Source of the DNA: Methylocella tundrae
Lineage (GTDB): Bacteria > Pseudomonadota > Alphaproteobacteria > Rhizobiales > Beijerinckiaceae
Assembly (NCBI RefSeq): GCF_901905185.1
Contig: NZ_CABFMQ020000001.1
Coordinates: forward strand, 186,001-250,000
Direction of reading: 5' to 3'
DNA length: 64,000 nucleotides
Part shown: piece after piece, positions 10,107-19,740 of the stretch
Layout: each line of letters begins with the position of its first letter
Position numbering within the stretch: position 1 is the first letter of the stretch
Translations under genes and position numbers: made by a program
Notes under the pieces: generated by a model
What the model was told of the DNA's origin: nothing
Database searches by the model: none
The model's input: the letters and a program-made list of their open reading frames with translations, nothing else

Positions 10107-11192
10107 CTACCGATTCTGCAACATGCGAGAGACGACCTTCGAGGTGTAATCGACCATCGGCACGATGCGGGCGTAATTCAGACGTGTCGGGCCGATGACG
10201 CCGAGGACGCCGACGAGGCGCTGCTGCTCATCGTGAAAGGGCGCCGCGATCATTGATGATCCGGACAGCGAAAAGAGCTTGTTCTCGGATCCGATGAAGA
10301 TGCGCACGCCCTCGCCGCCTTCCGCCCGGTTCAGAAGGTCGATCACGTCTTTCTTCGTCTCGAGGTCGGCGAACAGCAGGCGGATGCGTTCGAGGTCCTC
10401 GATTGCCGTCAAATCCTGCAAGAGATTGGCCTGGCCCCTGACGATAAGCTGCGGGTCGCCGGAACTCTCAGCCCAGCTTGCAAGGCCGGCGTCGATCAGG
10501 CGCGTCGTGAGTTCGCCGAGCTCCTTTTCGGCGGCCCGGTGGGAGGCCTCGATCTCGATCCGGACATCAAGCAAAGTGCGGCCGCGGATGCGCGCATTGA
10601 GAAAATTGCCGGCTTCGATGAGGGCGGAGGGCGGCAGCCAGGCGGGAATATGGAGGATGCGGTTTTCGACCGAGCCATCCTCGGAGACGAGCACCGCGAG
10701 CGCGCGCTCCGGCTCGATCCGGACAAATTCGATGTGTTTGAGACGCGCGTTGTCCTTTGTCGTCACGACGACGCCGGCGCCGCGCGTCAGTCCCGACAGC
10801 ATGCTCATCGCGTCGCCGAGCACGGCCTCGAGCGATTGTTCCTGCGCCGCGGCCTTGACCTGCGCCTCGATATGTTCGCGTTCACCGGGGCTGACGTCGC
10901 CGATTTCGAGCATGGCGTCGACGAAAAAGCGCAGGCCAAGCTCGGTCGGAAGCCGCCCGGCGCTGGTGTGAGGGGCATAGATCAGGCCGAGTTCCTCAAG
11001 ATCCTGCATCACATTGCGGACAGAGGCGGGCGACAGCGGCATCGGCAGCAGCCGCGCGACATGGCGTGACCCGACCGCCTCGCCGCTGGTGAGATAGGAA
11101 TCGACGATCTGCCGAAAAATTTCCCGGGAGCGCTCGTTGAGGCTCGTCAAACCGCTGCCGTTAGGGCGCGTAGGGTCCAAAGGCATCGCCAT
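10107..11192 (-). CDS. hrcA: Heat-inducible transcription repressor HrcA
   Basis: A repressor of about 361 residues for CIRCE-controlled chaperone genes. It has an N-terminal winged-helix segment ([16 protein letters not shown], then [13 protein letters not shown]) and the C-terminal HrcA domain. The end [19 protein letters not shown] is family-typical. Start choices are GTG 11198, ATG 11192 and ATG 11186; none has a clear ribosome binding site. grpE is not adjacent and no CIRCE element was seen in the window, so its targets lie elsewhere. Confidence 0.93.
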   Translation of the reverse strand: MAMPLDPTRPNGSGLTSLNERSREIFRQIVDSYLTSGEAVGSRHVARLLPMPLSPASVRNVMQDLEELGLIYAPHTSAGRLPTELGLRFFVDAMLEIGDVSPGEREHIEAQVKAAAQEQSLEAVLGDAMSMLSGLTRGAGVVVTTKDNARLKHIEFVRIEPERALAVLVSEDGSVENRILHIPAWLPPSALIEAGNFLNARIRGRTLLDVRIEIEASHRAAEKELGELTTRLIDAGLASWAESSGDPQLIVRGQANLLQDLTAIEDLERIRLLFADLETKKDVIDLLNRAEGGEGVRIFIGSENKLFSLSGSSMIAAPFHDEQQRLVGVLGVIGPTRLNYARIVPMVDYTSKVVSRMLQNR

Positions 11193-11300
11193 AGGCACAG
11201 AATGGCGGTCACCGGCCCAGGATGCAAGAGGAGCTTTCTGTTCGCGGTCTGGCGCGGGGCCGGCTTCGCGCTCCGCCGGCGCGCTTTTGCTCCCGGCGCG

Positions 11301-11660
11301 CTAGCCGAGAGCGCTTTCGATAGCGGTTTCGAGATCGCCTAATTGAAATGGCTTTTGCAGAATTTTGGCTCCGAAATAAGCCTCATCCAGACCCCGCGAG
11401 CCGTAACCGGACAAGAAAACAAAAGGAATCTCTCGCGATTTCAGGATATCGGCTATCGGAAAGCTGCGGGCGCCGTTCAGATTAATGTCCAGCATCGCGA
11501 AATTCGGCTCGGCCCTGGTGAGAACTTCCATGGCCACCTCGACGGAAGAAGCGACGTCGACACATTTGCATCCGATATCGGCGAGCATGTCTTCGATCAA
11601 CATGCTGATCAAAGCTTCGTCCTCGACCACGAGGACGCGAAAGTCGTTTTCGATTCTCAA
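11301..11660 (-). CDS. Single-domain response regulator (CheY-like receiver)
   Basis: A 119-residue receiver domain with no output domain. The acidic pair is in LVVEDEA, the phospho-acceptor Asp in AMLDINLNG, the conserved Ser in FLSGYGS and Lys in LQKPFQ, so it should be phosphorylatable. It presumably acts in a phosphorelay, but no histidine kinase is nearby. The frame stays open to 12101 without receiver homology. I start it at TTG 11660 (LRIENDFRVLVVEDEA), where the domain begins; the start is uncertain. It is divergent from the large TPR gene. Confidence 0.8.
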   Translation of the reverse strand: MRIENDFRVLVVEDEALISMLIEDMLADIGCKCVDVASSVEVAMEVLTRAEPNFAMLDINLNGARSFPIADILKSREIPFVFLSGYGSRGLDEAYFGAKILQKPFQLGDLETAIESALG

Positions 11661-11994
11661 GGCATTCCGCCATTCAACGAGGACGCGTGCATCTAAAATT
11701 CCACAACGGTTAGGTTGGTTCCTCGCGACGGTGAATTTTTCGGGGGAAGAAATCAGCCCTCGGGCGGCGGCGCCAAGGCCGTGATCGCGGCGCTGCCCAT
11801 CTTGCTTCGCGCTAACCGTCAGGCCCGCGAAAGCTTTTTTCGTTTCAATCCCATTCGTGCTCCGGCGAGTCCGATTTCCGGCTCGCGTCAGCCAAGCTTC
11901 AGGTCCGGCGGAGATGTCCCGCTGCGTCAGTTGCGATCGTTTTGAAATTTGTCTCGGCCGGCGCCCCCGGCCGGCGCTGTTCGCGAGCATTTGA
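11661..11994. other. Divergent intergenic region, receiver gene / TPR gene
   Basis: This 334-bp stretch has no convincing gene of its own. It must hold the promoters of both flanking genes. A direct repeat GGCCGGCGC...GGCCGGCGC lies near 11955-11978, shortly before the TPR gene start. A GGAACC hexamer on the minus strand (11717-11722) lacks a matching -10 for an EcfG promoter. Confidence 0.4.
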
Positions 11995-14784
11995 ATGAGC
12001 GTACAAAAAGCAGGAGAGAGCGTTTCCGCCCAAGGCCGTGGCGAAATTCGCAACAAGGCGCTTCTCCAGGTCGCGATCACGGAGGCTTTTGCCTTTCTCA
12101 ATTCGGGCGAGCCGCGCGAGGCGATCGCCCATCTCGCGCAATATGCGGATCTCGCCGCGCCGAGTGATCTCGCCAGCTATGTGTTCGGCCTGATTTACTT
12201 CAATGCCGAGGATTTCCGCAACGCTCTGATCTGGTTCAACCGCGCGTTGGCGCTAAGATCCGCCTACCCTGAAGCGCTTGGCGCGCGCGCTATTGTGCTG
12301 CAGCGGCTCGGTCAGCCTCAGGATGCGCTCGAGGCCTTTCGGGACGTGTTGAAGCTGCGCCCCGACGACGCCGATACGCTGTTCAGCATTGGCGTCATCC
12401 TGCAGAGCCTCGGGCGAATGAAAGAGGCGCTCGCCGCTTATGAGAGCGCGCTTCGCGTGCGGCCGAATCATTGCGAGGCGCTGACCAATCGCGGCGCCTT
12501 GCTGGAGCGGTTTGGCCGGTTTGAGGACGCGCTCGCCTGCTTTGAGGCGATCGTCGCGCTGCGGCCGGCCGACGGCGGCGCCCTCTTTAACAAGGGCTCG
12601 ATCCTGCAAAAGCTCGGGCGTCATGAAGACGCGCTGAAAGCTTATGAGGAGGCGGCGCTCGTTGGTCCGCTCGACGCGGAGACCGAACTCAATCGTGGCA
12701 ATGTGTTGCAAAAACTCGGCCGTCTGGAGGACGCGCTGGCCTGTTATGACCGCTCGTCACGATGCCGGGACGGCTATCCGCAAGCGCTCTATAATAAAGG
12801 CATCGCGCTGCAGGGGCTCCAGCGGCCGATCGAAGCGCTTGCAGCCTATGACGCCGCTCTGGCGCTTGATCCCCGTTATTGTGAGGCGATCTGCAACCGC
12901 GGCAACATATTGCATGAGCTCGGCCGCCTGGACGAGGCTTTCTCAGCTTATGCCGAAGCTTTGAAGATTCGGCCGGGATTTCCGCCGGCGCTGACCAATC
13001 GCGCCAATATTTGCCTGCAATGGGGCAGGGCCGATCAAGCTCTGCGATATTGCGACGAAGCGCTGCGGCATGACGCGCGGCACCCGCAGGCGCTCGGCAT
13101 GCGCGGCGCGGCGCTGCAGAAGCTCGGGCGGCTCGAGGAAGCCTTGAGTTCGCTCGATCGCGCCGTCGAATTGAACCCGCAGGCCCCCGAGGTTTGGCTC
13201 AATCGCGGCAATGTTCTGCAGGAAGTTGATCGCCTTTCGGACGCGATCGCCTCCTATCATGAGGCCTTGCGCGTTCGCCCCAACTATCCCGAGGCGTTAT
13301 CGAGCCTTGGGGTGGCGCTGAAAGAAACAGGGCAGATTGATCAGGCGCTGGCCTGTTTCAATGAAGCTCTCCGGCACAAGCCGGATTATCCGGACGCCCG
13401 CAACAACCGGGCCGGCGCCCTGCTTTTGAAAGGCATGCTGAAGGAAGGATTTGAGGATTTCGAAAGCCGTTGGGAGCGCTCGAACGCGCCGCCGAAAACG
13501 ATCGCGGCGCCGCCGCAGTGGACCGGGGAGGATCTGACCGGCCGCAGCATTCTCGTCTGGGATGAGCAGGGCCTTGGCGACCTCATTCAGTTCGCCCGTT
13601 ATCTGCCGCGTCTCGTCGAAGCGGGCGCCGACGTCACATTGCTTTGCCGCAAGAATATGCAGCGGCTCTTGAGCAATGTCTCGAACGAGGTGCGTTTCAT
13701 CGACGCGCTCGACCCCGCAGCCGCCTATGATTTCCAGTGCGCTTTGCTCAGTCTCCCGCGCGGATTTGCAACGACTCTCGAAACCGTGCCTGCTGCGACG
13801 CCCTATCTCTACCCGGAACAGGACGCCGTCGCCAAATGGGCGGCCCGGATCGGCGCGCATGGGTTTCGCATCGGCGTTTGCTGGCACGGCAATGCCTCAA
13901 TCAATCTCAAAAGGAGCGTTCCGCTGAGCTGTTTTGGCGCTCTCGGGGCGATCGCAGGCGTGCGACTGATCAGCCTCGTCAAGGACCAAAGGTCGATCGA
14001 GATCGAGACGCCGAAAGGACCGCTTCGCATTGAAAGCCTCGGCGAGGATTTCGACGCCGGTCCCGATTCGTTCATCGATTGCGCGGGCGCGATGACCGCT
14101 GTCGACCTTGTAATCACCTCTGATACGGCGATCGCCCATCTCGCCGGCGCCTTGGGCCGGCCTGTCTTCGTTGCCCTCAAGCAGGCCCCGGATTGGCGAT
14201 GGCTGCTGGAGCGATCCGACTCGCCCTGGTATCCAACCATGCAGCTGTTTCGCCAGGAGCAACGCGACCAATGGGAGCCCGTCTTTAGCGAGATCGCGGC
14301 ATGTGTCGCGCTGCGCGTCGGCGCGCGTTCAGGGCCCCCGGACCCGCTGGCGCAAACCGGCGCGGAAACGCCGGCCGCCGCAATCAGCGCGGCCGCGCTC
14401 ATCGCGATCCCGGGCGCGGTCGGGGAACTCATCGACAAAATCACCATTTTGGAAATCAAGGAGAGCCGGGTCGAAGATCCATTGAAGCTCGCCAATATTC
14501 GCTTCGAATTGGACCTGCTGCGCAAACTGAAGGCCGAAGCCGACTTTGGCGGCGTCAAGCTCGATCGCCTCGAAACGGAGCTGAAAAGCGCCAATGAATT
14601 CTTGTGGAATGTCGAGGATGCGTTGCGGGCATGCGAAATGCGGCGGCAATTCGACGACGAGTTCATTTCCCTGGCGCGACTCGTCTACAAGTCGAATGAT
14701 CGGCGGGCAGGGATCAAAAAACGCATCAATCTCTTGTTCAATTCAGCCATCATAGAAGAAAAATCATATGCGCACTCGCCGTAG
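11995..14784 (+). CDS. TPR / glycosyltransferase-like / DUF6165 fusion protein
   Basis: A 929-residue protein with three parts. Residues about 20-490 are a long run of TPR units with the usual 34-residue spacing (repeated LGRLEDAL-, NRGNVL-type signatures). Residues about 510-770 resemble the C-terminal half of GT9/heptosyltransferase-like folds seen in TPR proteins (ILVWDEQGLGDLIQFARYLP, SDTAIAHLAGALGRPVF). Residues about 803-929 match the DUF6165 pattern (GELIDKITILEIK, KLANIRFELDLL). There is no signal peptide, so it is probably cytoplasmic. A sugar-transfer role is inferred; the acceptor is unknown. ATG 11995 is the first start of the frame. Confidence 0.8.
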   Translation: MSVQKAGESVSAQGRGEIRNKALLQVAITEAFAFLNSGEPREAIAHLAQYADLAAPSDLASYVFGLIYFNAEDFRNALIWFNRALALRSAYPEALGARAIVLQRLGQPQDALEAFRDVLKLRPDDADTLFSIGVILQSLGRMKEALAAYESALRVRPNHCEALTNRGALLERFGRFEDALACFEAIVALRPADGGALFNKGSILQKLGRHEDALKAYEEAALVGPLDAETELNRGNVLQKLGRLEDALACYDRSSRCRDGYPQALYNKGIALQGLQRPIEALAAYDAALALDPRYCEAICNRGNILHELGRLDEAFSAYAEALKIRPGFPPALTNRANICLQWGRADQALRYCDEALRHDARHPQALGMRGAALQKLGRLEEALSSLDRAVELNPQAPEVWLNRGNVLQEVDRLSDAIASYHEALRVRPNYPEALSSLGVALKETGQIDQALACFNEALRHKPDYPDARNNRAGALLLKGMLKEGFEDFESRWERSNAPPKTIAAPPQWTGEDLTGRSILVWDEQGLGDLIQFARYLPRLVEAGADVTLLCRKNMQRLLSNVSNEVRFIDALDPAAAYDFQCALLSLPRGFATTLETVPAATPYLYPEQDAVAKWAARIGAHGFRIGVCWHGNASINLKRSVPLSCFGALGAIAGVRLISLVKDQRSIEIETPKGPLRIESLGEDFDAGPDSFIDCAGAMTAVDLVITSDTAIAHLAGALGRPVFVALKQAPDWRWLLERSDSPWYPTMQLFRQEQRDQWEPVFSEIAACVALRVGARSGPPDPLAQTGAETPAAAISAAALIAIPGAVGELIDKITILEIKESRVEDPLKLANIRFELDLLRKLKAEADFGGVKLDRLETELKSANEFLWNVEDALRACEMRRQFDDEFISLARLVYKSNDRRAGIKKRINLLFNSAIIEEKSYAHSP

Positions 14785-15274
14785 AGCGCCTTCCGATCGA
14801 ATGGGGTCATTCGATCGATCAGAAATCGCTCCAGATTCAAACGCTTGAGCATATTCTTGTCGACCAGATCGAACCGATCTGACCGGAATATGCCTAGCGC
14901 GAGTCAATGATCGCGGCGAGACCAAGCGGCAGGCGGGTCGTCTTCCGCAAGGATCGGTCCGCGGCAATCGGACGGGCGAACGGCTGAGACGGCGCGCGAC
15001 GGCGTGGAAAGGCGCCGGCCGTCTTCCATCGCGGATTTCGCCGACGCGCAACTTCAGCGAACCCGCAAAACGTGCGCGGTTGCTCTCGCCATTTCCGCGC
15101 CATTCCCGCGCCATGTTAATCGTGCATCTGAGGAAAGCGCGGGTATTCCCAAAAACTCCAATGTCTTTCCAAGGGCAAGTTTTGGTTGCGGCGCCGAACA
15201 AAGTGGCGCCCCCAGTGGAACTTCCGCGCAAATACGTCATTGCAAGGATATCATGCCGTTGAAAGGAAGAGCTT
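14785..15274. other. Intergenic region with repeats, no gene seen
   Basis: This 490-bp stretch has no recognisable coding region. It contains a hairpin GATCGAAT/ATTCGATC (14795-14816), the second copy of repeat A, a near-direct repeat of TTCCGCGCCAT at about 15090-15115, and the GT4 gene's ribosome binding site (AAAGGA). GGAAC at 15217 followed by CGT after 13 bp is too short-spaced for an EcfG promoter. Confidence 0.5.
14808..14879 (-). repeat. Dispersed repeat family A, copy 2
   Basis: Inverted relative to the copy at 1672-1743 and about 88% identical by eye. It follows the TPR fusion gene, again in 3' intergenic space. An internal palindrome GATCGAACCGATC and the adjacent 8-bp hairpin at 14795-14816 give the RNA considerable pairing potential. 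Confidence 0.8.
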
Positions 15275-16429
15275 ATGCGTATAGCGCTCGTTGCTCCGTT
15301 GGCCGAAGCAGTGCCCCCGAAGCTTTATGGAGGCACCGAGCGAGTTGTCTCATGGCTGGCGGAAGAACTGGTCCGGCAGGGTCATCAGGTGACCTTGTTT
15401 GCGAGCGCGGAATCGCAGACTTCCGCTGATCTTGTCGTATCTGCGCCGCAGAGTCTGAGATTGGCCGGCATCCGGGACCATATCGGCAGCACGCTCGCCA
15501 TGTTGCGCGAGGTCAGGCGCAGGGAGGACGAATTCGACGTCATTCATTTTCATATCGATTTGCTGCCGAATGCCCTTTTTCACGACCTTGTTCACAAATG
15601 CTTGATCACGCTGCACGGACGCCTCGATCTTCCGGACGCTCATCCGCTTTATCAGGCCTTTCCGGAAATGCCCCTTGTGTCGATCTCGGACTCGCAGCGC
15701 CTGCCGATGCCGAAATGCGCGAACTGGCTGGCCACCATTCAACATGGCCTTGCTTCTCACATCTGCCCCTTTGATTCTGAAGGCGGCGATTATCTGGCTT
15801 TCCTTGGCCGTATTTCTCCCGAAAAACGGCCGGATCGCGCGATCGAAATCGCCAAGAAGTCGGGGACCAAATTGAAGATCGCCGCGAAGGTGGACGCGGC
15901 CGATCTTGAATATTTCAAAAATCTGATCGAACCGATGCTCGATCATCCGCTCATTGAATTCATCGGCGAGATCGACGAGGATCAAAAATGCGAGTTTCTC
16001 GGCAGGGCCCGCGCGTTGCTCTTTCCCATCGATTGGCCTGAGCCGTTTGGTCTCGTCATGACCGAATCAATGTCGGCTGGAACGCCGATCATCGCGTGGC
16101 GCAATGGCTCCGTGCCGGAGGTCATTACGCCTGGCGTCAGCGGCGTGATCGTCGATTCGGTCGATGAGGCGGTCGCGGCGGTCGAGACGGCAACTCGAAT
16201 GAGCAGAGCAGGGGTGCGCGCCGATTTCGAAAGGCGCTTCACCGCGGAGAAGATGGCGCGATCATATATCGCCGCCTACCGCTCCTTGTTGGCGATGGCG
16301 CCGGCGAAACAACGCTCCGCGCCGCCAGTCGTTCCGCATCCCGCTAAGGCGCCGCTCGCAGCGCAGGCCTTCCACCGCGAGCTTGGCCGTATCAACGGAC
16401 CAAGCATGCTCGAAACGCCGCTTGGCTAG
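15275..16429 (+). CDS. Glycosyltransferase, GT4 family (GT-B fold)
   Basis: A 384-residue cytoplasmic glycosyltransferase. The N-terminal lobe begins with a nucleotide-fold strand and the KLYGGTERVVSWLAEEL loop. The C-terminal lobe has FLGRISPEKRPD and the donor-binding region EPFGLVMTESMSAGTPIIAW, including the E-x7-E pattern of GT4 retaining enzymes. Donor and acceptor cannot be read from sequence. AAAGGA lies 8 nt before ATG 15275. It is followed 119 bp later by a glycogen-debranching-like gene; together they may handle an alpha-glucan or a compatible-solute glycoside, which is inference. Confidence 0.88.
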   Translation: MRIALVAPLAEAVPPKLYGGTERVVSWLAEELVRQGHQVTLFASAESQTSADLVVSAPQSLRLAGIRDHIGSTLAMLREVRRREDEFDVIHFHIDLLPNALFHDLVHKCLITLHGRLDLPDAHPLYQAFPEMPLVSISDSQRLPMPKCANWLATIQHGLASHICPFDSEGGDYLAFLGRISPEKRPDRAIEIAKKSGTKLKIAAKVDAADLEYFKNLIEPMLDHPLIEFIGEIDEDQKCEFLGRARALLFPIDWPEPFGLVMTESMSAGTPIIAWRNGSVPEVITPGVSGVIVDSVDEAVAAVETATRMSRAGVRADFERRFTAEKMARSYIAAYRSLLAMAPAKQRSAPPVVPHPAKAPLAAQAFHRELGRINGPSMLETPLG

Positions 16430-16548
16430 GCGGCGGCGCACATCGCGCGAAGAGCCGCCGAGGCTATAATAGTTTTTATTTGAGCGTTCAGGGGCGCCCT
16501 CATCAAGGGGGCGGTCCAGCGCATCTGACGATTGAGAGCGGACGCGCA

Positions 16549-18738
16549 ATGGCAGAGGCTCCACGCGGCATCGATCACCTCATGGACGGGGCGATCGGGC
16601 TGCCGCAACATTACATCGAGACCGAAACGTCGTTGGTTCAGAGCGCGCTGCGCAGTCTGAAGCATGGCGACGCCTTCGCGGTATTCGACGAATATGGCGA
16701 CATCGGCGTCGCCGGGCCGGGACCCGAAGGGCTCTATTTCAACGATACGCGTTTTCTCTCCCGCCTGAAGCTCCTTGTGGACGGAAAACGGCCGCTGTTG
16801 CTGAGTTCCGTCGTTCAGGATGACAACGTCGCTCTTTCCGTCGATCTGACCAATCCGGACATTCACATCGACGGCGCGATTTCGATGCCGCGCGACACGA
16901 TCTGTATTGAACGCACCAAATTCCTGTGGCGAGGCGTTCTTTATGAACGGATCGGGTTTCGCAATTTCGCCGATATCCCGCGGCAGTTTCGCATCGACAT
17001 AGGCTTTGGCGCCGATTTCCGCGACCTCTTTGAAGTGCGCGGGTCAATGCGCGAGAAACGCGGCCAGATCGCGTTCATGCGCGACCAGACCGGCGTCGAA
17101 TTTCAATATGATGGCCTTGACCGGGTAAGGCGCGTCACAAAGCTAGTATTTTGGCCAGAGCCCGAACATGCCGATCAAACTCGCGCGCGTTTTCGATTTG
17201 ATCTTGGGCCGCATGGGCGCGGATCCATGTTCCTTTCCGTCGTCTGCGCGGATCAGAACCCGCCGCATCTGACGCATTTCTCGATCGCTTTTCGCGACAG
17301 GCGCCGCGCCATTCGCGCCAAGACGGCGGCGATTGCGACGGTCAACAGTTCGAATGATCTCTTCAACGAAGTGTGCTGCCGGGCGACGTCCGATCTTTAT
17401 ATGCTGGTCTCCCGCACGCCCCAGGGGCTTTACCCTTACGCCGGCATTCCCTGGTTTTCGACAGCTTTCGGGCGCGACGGCATCATTACGGCGATGATGC
17501 TGCTTTGGCTCGATCCCGTCATCGCCAAAGGGGTGCTCAAGTTTTTGGCCGCGACGCAGGCGAAAACGATCGATCCTGCCGCCGATGCGCAGCCGGGCAA
17601 GATTCTGCACGAGACCCGCAATGGCGAGATGGCCCGGCTTGGGGAGGTTCCGTTCCGGCTCTATTATGGCTCAGTCGACGCGACGCCGCTCTTTGTCATG
17701 CTCGCCGGCATGTATTTCGATCGAACGGGCGATGTCGAGACGATCACGGCGATTTGGCCCAATATCAAGGCGGCGCTTCAGTGGATCGACGAATTCGGCG
17801 ACAAGGATGGAGACGGATTCGTCGAATATGCGCGCGAGACAGGGGATGGCCTCGTCAATCAGGGCTGGAAAGATTCGTATGATTCGATTTTTCACGCCGA
17901 CGGCGCCCTGGCGGAAGGCCCGATCGCGCTATGCGAGGTTCAGGGCTATGTGTACGCCGCCAAGTCCCACGCGGCGAAGCTCGCCGGATATTTTGGCGAA
18001 CGCGATCTCGAATCAAAACTCCTCGCCGAGGCGCAAAGCTTGCAAAAGGCATTCGACGCGACCTTCTGGTGCGAGGATCTCGGCGCCTTCGCCCTGGCCC
18101 TCGACGGGCGAAAGAAGCCTTGCCGGGTCCGCGCCTCGAATTCAGGACATGCGCTTTTTGCCGGGATCGCCAGTCCGGAGCGGGCGCCCCGCGTGGTGCG
18201 GACGCTGCTGAGGCGGAGTTCGTTCAGCGGTTGGGGCATTCGCACGGTGGCCGATGGCGAGGCGCGCTACAATCCAATTTCCTACCACAATGGTTCGGTC
18301 TGGCCGCACGACAATGCGATGATCGCGCTGGGCTTCGCCCGCTATGGCTTTGCGCGCGAGGCCGCGCAGGTTTTCTCTGCGATGTTCGATGCGGCCGCGC
18401 ACCAGGATTTGCGCCGCCTGCCCGAACTTTTTTGCGGTTTCATTCGCCGCCCGCATCGGGGGCCGACTTCCTATCCGGTCGCCTGCGCTCCGCAGGCCTG
18501 GGCGGCGGCTGCCCCCTTCGCCTTTCTGCAAGCCTGCCTCGGCATGGAGCTGTCTCAGCGGAACAACGCGATCCGGTTCATCGATCCGATGATGCCTGAT
18601 TTCCTGGATTCCGTGACACTTACGCGCCTTACGCTCGGGGCGTCACAGGTCAAGCTGAAGCTCGAGAGGCATGGCGAGGACGTCACCCTCAACCTGCTGG
18701 AGCGGCGCGGCGACGCAAAACTCATGCTGGTCAAATGA
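16549..18738 (+). CDS. Amylo-alpha-1,6-glucosidase-like (glycogen debranching) protein
   Basis: A 729-residue protein with an N-terminal GDE_N-type beta domain (about residues 40-250, with YFNDTRFLSRL) and a C-terminal (alpha/alpha)6 barrel. The barrel has PWFSTAFGRDGIITAMMLLW, NQGWKDSYDSIFHADG and NPISYHNGSVWPHDNAMIA, family landmarks of bacterial GH133-like enzymes. It probably hydrolyses alpha-1,6 or related glucosidic bonds in the cytoplasm; true substrate uncertain. ATG 16549 is preferred over TTG 16480. TATAAT at 16465-16470 could be a -10 box for a separate promoter. Confidence 0.87.
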   Translation: MAEAPRGIDHLMDGAIGLPQHYIETETSLVQSALRSLKHGDAFAVFDEYGDIGVAGPGPEGLYFNDTRFLSRLKLLVDGKRPLLLSSVVQDDNVALSVDLTNPDIHIDGAISMPRDTICIERTKFLWRGVLYERIGFRNFADIPRQFRIDIGFGADFRDLFEVRGSMREKRGQIAFMRDQTGVEFQYDGLDRVRRVTKLVFWPEPEHADQTRARFRFDLGPHGRGSMFLSVVCADQNPPHLTHFSIAFRDRRRAIRAKTAAIATVNSSNDLFNEVCCRATSDLYMLVSRTPQGLYPYAGIPWFSTAFGRDGIITAMMLLWLDPVIAKGVLKFLAATQAKTIDPAADAQPGKILHETRNGEMARLGEVPFRLYYGSVDATPLFVMLAGMYFDRTGDVETITAIWPNIKAALQWIDEFGDKDGDGFVEYARETGDGLVNQGWKDSYDSIFHADGALAEGPIALCEVQGYVYAAKSHAAKLAGYFGERDLESKLLAEAQSLQKAFDATFWCEDLGAFALALDGRKKPCRVRASNSGHALFAGIASPERAPRVVRTLLRRSSFSGWGIRTVADGEARYNPISYHNGSVWPHDNAMIALGFARYGFAREAAQVFSAMFDAAAHQDLRRLPELFCGFIRRPHRGPTSYPVACAPQAWAAAAPFAFLQACLGMELSQRNNAIRFIDPMMPDFLDSVTLTRLTLGASQVKLKLERHGEDVTLNLLERRGDAKLMLVK

Positions 18739-18761
18739 GCGCGGCCTTTAAGCCCGCGTTT

Positions 18762-18808
18762 TAGCGCATGAGGCCAACAAGCCCGAACGTTTTCGGCGTC
18801 ATGCGCTA
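18762..18808. repeat. Palindromic element between convergent genes
   Basis: Perfect 10-bp arms TAGCGCATGA (18762-18771) and TCATGCGCTA (18799-18808) enclose a smaller CCGAA/TTCGG stem. It lies between the GDE-like gene and ompW, which converge, and resembles repeat family B in its GCATGA...TTTTCGG layout. Confidence 0.7.
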
Positions 18809-18898
18809 GGCCGTCGCGAGCAAAAAAGCTTGCGACATTCGCCGCAAGCTTTCGAGCCAAGGGATGATCACACGAGACGCGTCGCCGCGCGGGGCCCA

Positions 18899-19648
18899 TC
18901 AATATTTTGCGACGATCGCCGAGGCGGGACCGCCGAAACGATAGGTGATGCCGGCGCCGATCAGCCAGGGGCTGATGGCGGCGTTGCCTGAAACCGAGGC
19001 TATTCCCGGCGCCACAGTCGCGTTGACGCGCGTGTTCATCAGAAGTTTCTTGACGTCGAAGTTGAGGCCCCAATGATCGTCGATCATATAGTCGAAGCCG
19101 ATCTGGCCGGCGACGCCCCAGGAATCGCCAAGGCTCAGCGAATTCAGAATTTGGCCATCCGGATGCACGGAGAAAAAGTGCGTATAATTCACGCCGACGC
19201 CGGCATAGGGCTGGAAAGCGCCGAGCGTCGTCACATGATATTGCAGCAGCACGGTCGGCGGAAACAGCAAGGTGTGGCCGATGTAGCTGCCGTTGAGCGT
19301 CCCACCCTTCAGGAAAAGATTGTGGTAGGAGACGCAGCAGACAGCTTCGATCGCGATATTCTTTGTAAAGAAATAGCTGACGTCTAGCTCGGGAATGACC
19401 GCGTCTGACGCCTTGACGCCGCCGCTGACAAAACCGCCCGTGGCGTTGTTCTGGAGAATGCCGCCACCTTCCGGCAAGACGCCGACGGCGCGCAGGCGCA
19501 CCTGAAAGGGCTGGAACGCCTCGGGCAGAGCCGGGGCCGGCGCCAGAGCCGGCGCTGGCGCTACTGGAAGGTCGGCCGCGAACGCCGCGACGGCCGACGC
19601 GCCAAGCATGAGAGCTGCCATAGCGCAGCGAACGATCCTAATCATCAA
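18899..19648 (-). CDS. ompW: OmpW-family outer membrane protein
   Basis: A 249-residue 8-stranded beta-barrel protein. A signal peptide of about 25 residues ends at AAFA|ADLPVAP, followed by a proline/alanine linker. Family features are VLPEGGG, LDVSYFFTKNIAIEAV, PTVLLQYHV, PYAGVGVNYTHFF and the last strand AGITYRFGG. OmpW forms a narrow hydrophobic channel; physiological ligands are unsettled. Two cysteines in CCVSYH are unusual for the barrel. A perfect TTGAT-N4-ATCAA box lies about 93 bp before the start, suggesting control by an FNR/FixK-type regulator. Confidence 0.9.
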   Translation of the reverse strand: MMIRIVRCAMAALMLGASAVAAFAADLPVAPAPALAPAPALPEAFQPFQVRLRAVGVLPEGGGILQNNATGGFVSGGVKASDAVIPELDVSYFFTKNIAIEAVCCVSYHNLFLKGGTLNGSYIGHTLLFPPTVLLQYHVTTLGAFQPYAGVGVNYTHFFSVHPDGQILNSLSLGDSWGVAGQIGFDYMIDDHWGLNFDVKKLLMNTRVNATVAPGIASVSGNAAISPWLIGAGITYRFGGPASAIVAKY

Positions 19649-19740
19649 AACCCCCGAACACTCCTAAACGGGCTTTTAGCCCCTGGCGGCGATCCGCCAA
19701 CTGTGCCGTCGCAACGTGCTCCGATAGGCAAAGCTTCGGT

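Noticed and set aside
11717..11722. GGAACC on the minus strand upstream of the receiver gene as an EcfG -35
   Set aside because: No CGTT-like -10 element at the right spacing.
11661..12101. N-terminal extension of the receiver protein
   Set aside because: The frame is open by chance, overlaps the start of the TPR gene and lacks any conserved sequence; the receiver fold begins near residue 148 of that frame.
12000..13450. Tandem DNA repeats in the TPR genes as a CRISPR or satellite array
   Set aside because: The periodicity is about 102 bp and protein-coding (34-residue TPR units) with divergent DNA; no constant repeats or spacers.
15217..15237. Possible EcfG general-stress promoter (GGAAC...CGT) before the GT4 gene
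   Set aside because: The spacer is 13 bp rather than the 16-18 bp expected and the -10 element is incomplete.
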